Assembly (NCBI GenBank): GCA_030699295.1
Contig: JAUYJQ010000050.1
Coordinates: forward strand, 1-7,467
Length of the DNA: 7,467 nucleotides
Source of the DNA: Candidatus Beckwithbacteria bacterium
GTDB lineage: Bacteria; Patescibacteriota; Microgenomatia; UBA1400; CG1-02-47-37
Direction: 5' to 3'
Positions 1 to 3,556 of the stretch are shown in pieces. The notes under the pieces were generated by a model. The model did no database searches, was not told the origin of the DNA, and saw nothing but the letters and a program-made list of their open reading frames with translations. The translations under genes and the position numbers were made by a program. Each line of letters opens with the position of its first letter. Positions within the stretch are counted from its first letter, which is position 1.

Positions 1-597
1 TTTGACTATAACAGAGACAGAATTGGTCATTACCGGTTGAAGTGGCTGAGACGGTTCCCCGCCGCTGCCGGTGGTAACGGGGGCAGTAGCAATTTTATCG
101 ACCACATCAAGACCGCTGGTTACTTGCCCGAAAATGACATAGTTTTGGGGTAAATCATAGTCGGCGTGCACGATGAAAAACTGGGAACCGTTAGTGTTGG
201 GGCCGGAGTTGGCCATAGCCACCGTACCGCGCTGATACTTGCCCTTAACCGGTTCATCGTTGAATTTATACCCCGGGCCGCCGGTACCGTTACCCAACGG
301 GTCGCCGCCCTGGATCATAAAGCCGCTTAAGACCCGGTGGAAAATGGTCTTGTCATAAAAACCCTTTTGGGCTAAGAAGACAAAGTTGTTGGCAGTATTC
401 GGGGTATTAATTGAATCTAGCTTGATGGTAATATCCCCTGCACTGGTATGTAAAGTGGCGCTATAGGTTTTGCCGGCCTCAATGACTGTTTCGGCTTGGG
501 AATATTGTATAGTTTCCTTTGTTTTTGGTTTGAATAGATAATAACTTACCAGCAGCAAAATTAAAACCAGAACAGTGGCTATTAGCGACTTCATCAT
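1..597 (-). CDS. Cyclophilin-type peptidyl-prolyl cis-trans isomerase, membrane-anchored, 3' end cut by window edge
   Basis: The frame is open from an ATG at 597 to the left edge: 199 codons with no stop yet. The protein should catalyse cis-trans isomerisation of Xaa-Pro bonds. Residues about 4-20 are a hydrophobic stretch rich in L, V and I after a lysine, so the enzyme is probably anchored in the membrane with the catalytic domain outside; a cleaved signal is less likely because no clear cleavage site is seen. The cyclophilin fold runs from about residue 46. Core motifs are FHRV (86-89; R88 matches the catalytic Arg55 of human CypA), GFMIQGGD (92-99), AMANSGPNTNGSQFFI (127-142) and YVIFGQV (153-159). 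The positions of CypA Trp121 and His126 hold Asp148 and Tyr153, as in many bacterial forms. The end, VSVIVK, is close to where this fold normally stops, so only a few residues are probably missing. A second ATG at 594 is an equally good start. The gene is divergent from the tgt-like gene, 11 bp away. Confidence 0.93.
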   Translation of the reverse strand, partial: MMKSLIATVLVLILLLVSYYLFKPKTKETIQYSQAETVIEAGKTYSATLHTSAGDITIKLDSINTPNTANNFVFLAQKGFYDKTIFHRVLSGFMIQGGDPLGNGTGGPGYKFNDEPVKGKYQRGTVAMANSGPNTNGSQFFIVHADYDLPQNYVIFGQVTSGLDVVDKIATAPVTTGSGGEPSQPLQPVMTNSVSVIVK

Positions 598-628
598 ATA
601 ATACTAGCATGGTTAAAAAAGTATTCAA
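594..628 (-). promoter_or_regulatory. Possible promoter of the isomerase gene, near-leaderless
   Basis: Read on the minus strand, TTGAAT at 628-623 (4 of 6 matches to TTGACA) is followed after 16 bp by TAGTAT at 606-601. A transcript starting about 7 nt downstream would begin at or beside the two tandem ATG codons at 597 and 594. There is no Shine-Dalgarno sequence, so a leaderless message is the natural reading. This is an inference from consensus matching only. Confidence 0.35.
597..602 (+). promoter_or_regulatory. Consensus -10 box (TATAAT) of the tgt-like gene, leaderless arrangement
   Basis: A perfect TATAAT lies at 597-602, and six bases separate it from the ATG at 609, so transcription would be expected to start at the A of the start codon. 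No ribosome binding site is present and none would be needed for a leaderless message. No convincing -35 box is visible around 574-579. The box overlaps the start codon of the divergent isomerase gene, so the two promoters must share the same few base pairs. Confidence 0.45.
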
Positions 629-1664
629 ATATAAGCATGGTCAGTTAAACACTCCCCTGTTCTTCCCTGACGCCACCAAGGCGGTGGTCAGAAGCGTTGA
701 TAGCCAAGATGTACTAAATACTAAGACACCGGGGATATTGGTCAATACCCTGCATCTTTACTTGGACCTGGGCAAACGGGTGTTAAAGAAATTCGGCGGC
801 ATCGGGCCGCTGATGGGTTGGCCCGGGGCCTTGATCTCGGACTCCGGCGGCTTTCAGGTGATGAGCCTGGCTAAAAAAGGTTCCGGCAAAGTGACTGATA
901 CCGGCGTTTCATTTCATCTAAATAAAAAGAGAAAAGTTTTATTAACTCCGGAGAAGTCAATCGATTATCAACTGATGTTAAAAACCGATCTACTGGTAGT
1001 TTTAGATGACTTTACCCCGCCAGGCGCCAGTTACGAAGAAGCCAAAATAACTGTGGAGCGGACTGTGGCTTGGGCGAAACGCTCAAAGGCAGAGTTTGAC
1101 AAACAACTCAAAGGAAAAAAAGACAAACCTTATTTAATCGGCGTGGTCCAAGGCGGCTATTTTCCTGATTTGCGTCAGGACTGCAGCCAGCGTTTAAGCG
1201 ACATCGGCTTTGATGGCTACGGTTACGGCGGCTGGCCGTTGACACAAGACAATCAGTTTGACTATGAATCAGCGCAGATTATTGCCGATAACACTCCCAA
1301 AGGCAGCTGGCTTTACGGTTTGGGGATTGGCAAGCCCGACGAAGTGGCTAATCTTTGCCGGATGGGCTATCAGATTTTCGACTGTGTGCTGCCCACGCGC
1401 GATGCCCGCCATGGCCGGTTGTACATCAGCGCCGATAATGCCAAGGGTTATGAATATTACACCCCGGACAAAGAAAAGCACTATTATGAAGATATCCCGG
1501 TCGATCCGGAATGTGATTGTCTCTTGTGTAAGAATTATTCCCGGGCGTACTTACGCCATTTATTTAAGATCGAGGACTTAACCGCAGTCAGGCTGGCCAC
1601 CATCCATAACCTACGTTTTTATGCCCGACTGATGGAAAAACTTCAGGTAGAGTACCTGAAGTGA
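609..1664 (+). CDS. tgt: tRNA-guanine transglycosylase family protein (TGT), C-terminus shortened and encoded by a palindrome
   Basis: This family swaps a guanine in RNA (G34 of GUN-anticodon tRNAs in bacteria) for a 7-deazaguanine on the way to queuosine. The protein has 351 residues; bacterial TGTs usually have about 370-385. Visible hallmarks, with Zymomonas TGT equivalents, are SDSGGFQVMSL (77-87; D78 = general-base Asp102), VLDDF (131-135; D133 = Asp156), VVQGG (179-183), FDCVLPTR (257-264; D258 = nucleophile Asp280), the zinc ligands in CDCLLC (about 303-308) and the later TIHN histidine. All catalytic and zinc residues are kept. The substrate loop, normally GGLAVGE, reads GGWPLTQ (207-213), and the Cys158 position is F135, so the accepted base may differ. 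The protein ends soon after FYARLMEK, losing roughly the last 30 residues of typical TGTs; its last seven residues, LQVEYLK, are encoded by palindrome copy 1. No queuosine biosynthesis genes lie nearby. Confidence 0.93.
   Translation: MVKKVFKYKHGQLNTPLFFPDATKAVVRSVDSQDVLNTKTPGILVNTLHLYLDLGKRVLKKFGGIGPLMGWPGALISDSGGFQVMSLAKKGSGKVTDTGVSFHLNKKRKVLLTPEKSIDYQLMLKTDLLVVLDDFTPPGASYEEAKITVERTVAWAKRSKAEFDKQLKGKKDKPYLIGVVQGGYFPDLRQDCSQRLSDIGFDGYGYGGWPLTQDNQFDYESAQIIADNTPKGSWLYGLGIGKPDEVANLCRMGYQIFDCVLPTRDARHGRLYISADNAKGYEYYTPDKEKHYYEDIPVDPECDCLLCKNYSRAYLRHLFKIEDLTAVRLATIHNLRFYARLMEKLQVEYLK
1640..1662 (+). repeat. REP-like palindrome, copy 1 (3' end of tgt)
   Basis: Arms ACTTCAGGTA and TACCTGAAGT pair perfectly around a GAG centre. 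The copy encodes the last seven codons of the tgt-like gene (L345-K351), and its final T is the first base of the TGA stop. Flanking bases resemble copy 2: GAAAA before and, after one mismatch, ATAT behind, giving 32 of 33 identical positions. Confidence 0.97.
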
Positions 1665-1670
1665 TATAGT
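1665..1670 (+). promoter_or_regulatory. Possible -10 box of the RAYT gene
   Basis: TATAGT lies seven bases before the RAYT start codon at 1678 and directly after palindrome copy 1. No Shine-Dalgarno sequence exists in the 13-bp gap (1665-1677). A -35 element would fall inside the palindrome, where TTCAGG is a poor match. The gene may instead be read through from tgt. Confidence 0.25.
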
Positions 1671-1677
1671 TGAATAA

Positions 1678-2331
1678 ATGCCTGCCAAAAATGCTTTGAA
1701 GGAATATCACGAAAACGGCTATTACCACCTTTACAACCGGGGCGTCAATAAAGGTTTAATCTTTTCCGATGACCGGGACTATAAAACCTTTTTATATTAT
1801 TTAAAGCTGTACCTTTGCTCAGAAAAACTTCAGGTAGAGTACCTGAAGTTATATCCGTCGAGAAAGTTGAAGAATTACTGCGGCCGGCTCAAATTGTTGG
1901 CATACTGCTTAATGCCCAATCATTTTCATTTGTTGGTTTGGCAAAAGGATCCGGATGCGATCAATTTTTTTATGCGTTCGTTAACGGTAAAGTACGCCAT
2001 GTATTTTAATAAAAAATATAAACGGGTGGGCCCTTTATTCCAAGGAGTTTATAAAGCAGTTCAGGTGGAAAACGAACAGCAATTGATTTACTTGTCAAAG
2101 TACATCCACCGAAACCCAGTTACCCTCACTTCAGGTAGAGTACCTGAAGTTTACCGGTACTCTAGTTATCAGAATTATTTGGGAATATTCGATCAGCAGT
2201 GGGTAAAACGGGAAGAAATTTTGGATTACTTTTCCAAGACCAAATTGTCCAATTCATACCGTGCCTTTGTTGAGGAGATCGACGAAAGGGACTTGTCGAT
2301 AGTAAAATCATTGGTCCTTGAGGAAATTTAG
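1678..2331 (+). CDS. REP-associated tyrosine transposase (RAYT; Y1/HUH endonuclease, IS200-like) with two palindromes inside its reading frame
   Basis: The 217-residue protein has the Y1 (transposase IS200-like) fold. The N-terminal strand YYHLYNRGVNKG (15-26) is followed by the HUH motif in LAYCLMPNHFHLLV (74-87; H82 and H84), GPLFQGVYKA (118-127), and KYIHRNPV (141-148), where Y142 aligns with the catalytic Tyr115 of E. coli TnpA-REP. YRYSSYQNYLG (159-169) follows. Such enzymes nick and join single-stranded DNA at REP hairpins through a 5'-phosphotyrosine link. Palindrome copy 2 encodes LQVEYLK (51-57) in the variable region before the HUH strand; copy 3 encodes TSGRVPE plus part of V158 (151-158) directly after the catalytic helix, in another frame. 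Both keep the reading frame open and all catalytic residues survive, so the gene looks functional. The start follows a 13-bp gap after tgt with no ribosome binding site. In the lines I counted it is about 40% GC, but no systematic comparison was made. Confidence 0.92.
   Translation: MPAKNALKEYHENGYYHLYNRGVNKGLIFSDDRDYKTFLYYLKLYLCSEKLQVEYLKLYPSRKLKNYCGRLKLLAYCLMPNHFHLLVWQKDPDAINFFMRSLTVKYAMYFNKKYKRVGPLFQGVYKAVQVENEQQLIYLSKYIHRNPVTLTSGRVPEVYRYSSYQNYLGIFDQQWVKREEILDYFSKTKLSNSYRAFVEEIDERDLSIVKSLVLEEI
1827..1849 (+). repeat. REP-like palindrome, copy 2 (inside RAYT gene, LQVEYLK frame)
   Basis: This copy is identical to copy 1 over all 23 bases and in the same orientation. It encodes L51-K57 of the RAYT, read in the same frame as copy 1 in tgt, so the same heptapeptide appears in two unrelated proteins. 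Here an A before and a T after extend the arms to 11 bp. Confidence 0.97.
2128..2150 (+). repeat. REP-like palindrome, copy 3 (inside RAYT gene, TSGRVPEV frame)
   Basis: This copy is identical to the others and in the same orientation, but is read in a different frame, giving TSGRVPEV (151-158). It lies between the catalytic-Tyr helix motif NPV and the conserved YRYSSY segment. Confidence 0.97.
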
Positions 2332-2354
2332 ACTTCAGGTAGAGTACCTGAAGT
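2332..2354 (+). repeat. REP-like palindrome, copy 4 (between convergent RAYT and uvrC)
   Basis: An identical copy fills the whole gap between the two convergent genes. It begins at the base after the RAYT TAG stop, and its last base is shared with the uvrC TAA stop (2356-2354). The hairpin could slow transcription from both sides, but neither side has a T-tract, so it is not a canonical intrinsic terminator. Confidence 0.97.
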
Positions 2355-3556
2355 TAAAGGAATAGTGATTTTGATCGTAGGCGTAAGTGTTGTTTCCTGC
2401 CGAAGCGGTGAGCTTCATCGCGCAGTTGAATCAACAACCGGGCGGCGCCTGAGCTCGGGTTTAAAGGTTGGACTGATTTGACTTTGTCATAAAACACCAG
2501 CCGATCGGGATTCTTGGCCAAACCGACAACGGGAATGGGTTGGCTTAAAACTTTTTTGACGGCTTTAATTTGAGTGACACTACCGTCAACTACGATTAAA
2601 TCCGGGCTGGGCCACTCCTGATGGTTTAACCGGCGGGCAATCATTTCGGCCATCATGGCCGGATCGTTGCTGGTGGTTAAACCGCGGATATTAAACAGGC
2701 GGTAGGCTCGTTTATCAATTCGGCCATTAACGGCCACCACCATAGCCCCGGTCGGGTTGGTGCCGGATAAGTTGCTGATGTCGTAAGTTTCAATCCGCTT
2801 GACCGGAAACTTAAATAGTTGTTTGAGCTCCAGGTTGACATGAGTTTGGCTCAAGCGAGGCAGTTCCAAAGACATTAACTGTGCCTGCCAAAAGTTATCC
2901 AGGCTGTCCAGCTGGTTTTTAATGATTTTAGCCTGTTCGTAGTCTTGTTTTTTTGCTAACTGCAACATGTCCTTTTTTAAACTCGAGACCAGGCGTTTCT
3001 TTTTATTCTGGAAAAATAACTTAATGTTGGAAATGTTTTTTTGGTAAGAAGAAGGAGAAATTATCTTGGTGCAGGCACCGGGGCAAAGGCCTAGATGGAA
3101 ATAAAAGCAGGGCCGGCCACTGCTGGGGTACTCGCAATAGGGAAAAATGTGCCTCAGTCTTTCTATGATTAGGCGTAGAGTCCGGGCCGATGTAAACGGG
3201 CCAAAACTGCCCTGGCCGCGAACGGTCAGTACTCGGGGATAGGTGCCTTTAGTAATTAACACATAGACTGGGGTTTTGTCGTCTCTTAAAATTAGATTAA
3301 ATCGAGGTTGGTATAAGCTAATCAGTTCGGCTTCGGTTAAAATCGCTTCGATTTCTGAGTCTAAGACTTTAAATTTAACCTTATCGGCCAACTCCAGCAT
3401 TAACTTGGTTTTTGTGTCAATCCGGGCCAGCTGTCGATAACTGTTTAAACGGTTTTTCAGGTTTTTGGCCTTGCCGACGTAAATCACCTTATGTTTGGTT
3501 AAAAACCAGTAAACTCCCGGGTTTTTAGGGACAGAGCCGGTGTTAACTTTAAACAT
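2354..3556 (-). CDS. uvrC: UvrC excinuclease subunit lacking the C-terminal (HhH)2 domain
   Basis: UvrC joins the UvrB-DNA complex and cuts the damaged strand on both sides of a lesion. Domains in order: GIY-YIG nuclease (about 10-90; GVY 14-16, YVG 26-28, R36, E75 and N87 as likely catalytic residues, made for the 3' cut); a four-cysteine motif C141, C150, C158, C162 matching the iron-sulphur cluster site reported for E. coli UvrC; a UVR helix pair (about 191-223) that contacts UvrB; and an RNase H-like nuclease (about 253-390) with D259, D324 and H383 as the likely catalytic triad for the 5' cut. It ends at 400 residues, just after RDEAHRFGRKQHLRLRSK, where about 600-residue homologues continue into two helix-hairpin-helix motifs. 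The stop abuts palindrome copy 4. ATG at 3556 overlaps the uvrA stop by 8 bp with no ribosome binding site, so translation is probably coupled to uvrA. A natural short UvrC form is possible. Confidence 0.95.
   Translation of the reverse strand: MFKVNTGSVPKNPGVYWFLTKHKVIYVGKAKNLKNRLNSYRQLARIDTKTKLMLELADKVKFKVLDSEIEAILTEAELISLYQPRFNLILRDDKTPVYVLITKGTYPRVLTVRGQGSFGPFTSARTLRLIIERLRHIFPYCEYPSSGRPCFYFHLGLCPGACTKIISPSSYQKNISNIKLFFQNKKKRLVSSLKKDMLQLAKKQDYEQAKIIKNQLDSLDNFWQAQLMSLELPRLSQTHVNLELKQLFKFPVKRIETYDISNLSGTNPTGAMVVAVNGRIDKRAYRLFNIRGLTTSNDPAMMAEMIARRLNHQEWPSPDLIVVDGSVTQIKAVKKVLSQPIPVVGLAKNPDRLVFYDKVKSVQPLNPSSGAARLLIQLRDEAHRFGRKQHLRLRSKSLFL

Larger units (their letters stand above)
1640..2354 (+). 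mobile_element. RAYT module bounded by identical palindromes
   Basis: A REP-associated tyrosine transposase gene is framed by identical 23-bp palindromes. Copy 1 ends 15 bp before its start codon and copy 4 begins at the base after its stop. Two more copies lie inside the gene, and all four share one orientation. RAYTs are single-copy relatives of IS200/IS605 TnpA that recognise REP hairpins, so the palindromes are probably its cognate sites. No target-site duplication is expected for this family and none is evident. Whether the 715-bp unit ever moved as a block, or palindromes spread from a resident RAYT, cannot be decided from one genome window. Confidence 0.6.

Noticed and set aside
1258..1581. 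107-codon plus-strand reading frame within tgt
   Set aside because: It lies over the TGT active-site and zinc region in a different frame with no recognisable motif.
1662..1664. TGA recoded as glycine or tryptophan (as in some CPR lineages)
   Set aside because: No in-frame TGA occurs in any complete gene here, and TGA ends the tgt frame just before the next gene, so the standard code is sufficient.
1815..2009. Separate 64-codon gene inside the RAYT gene
   Set aside because: It is another frame of the RAYT, which has clear HUH and Tyr motifs in its own frame; this one shows no motif.
1640..2354. CRISPR array made of the four repeats
   Set aside because: Spacing is irregular (164-278 bases), the intervening DNA is conserved coding sequence, and the repeat is a full palindrome beside a RAYT.
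2332..2354. Canonical rho-independent terminator
   Set aside because: The stem is good but there is no T-tract on either strand after the hairpin, and the same sequence occurs inside coding regions.
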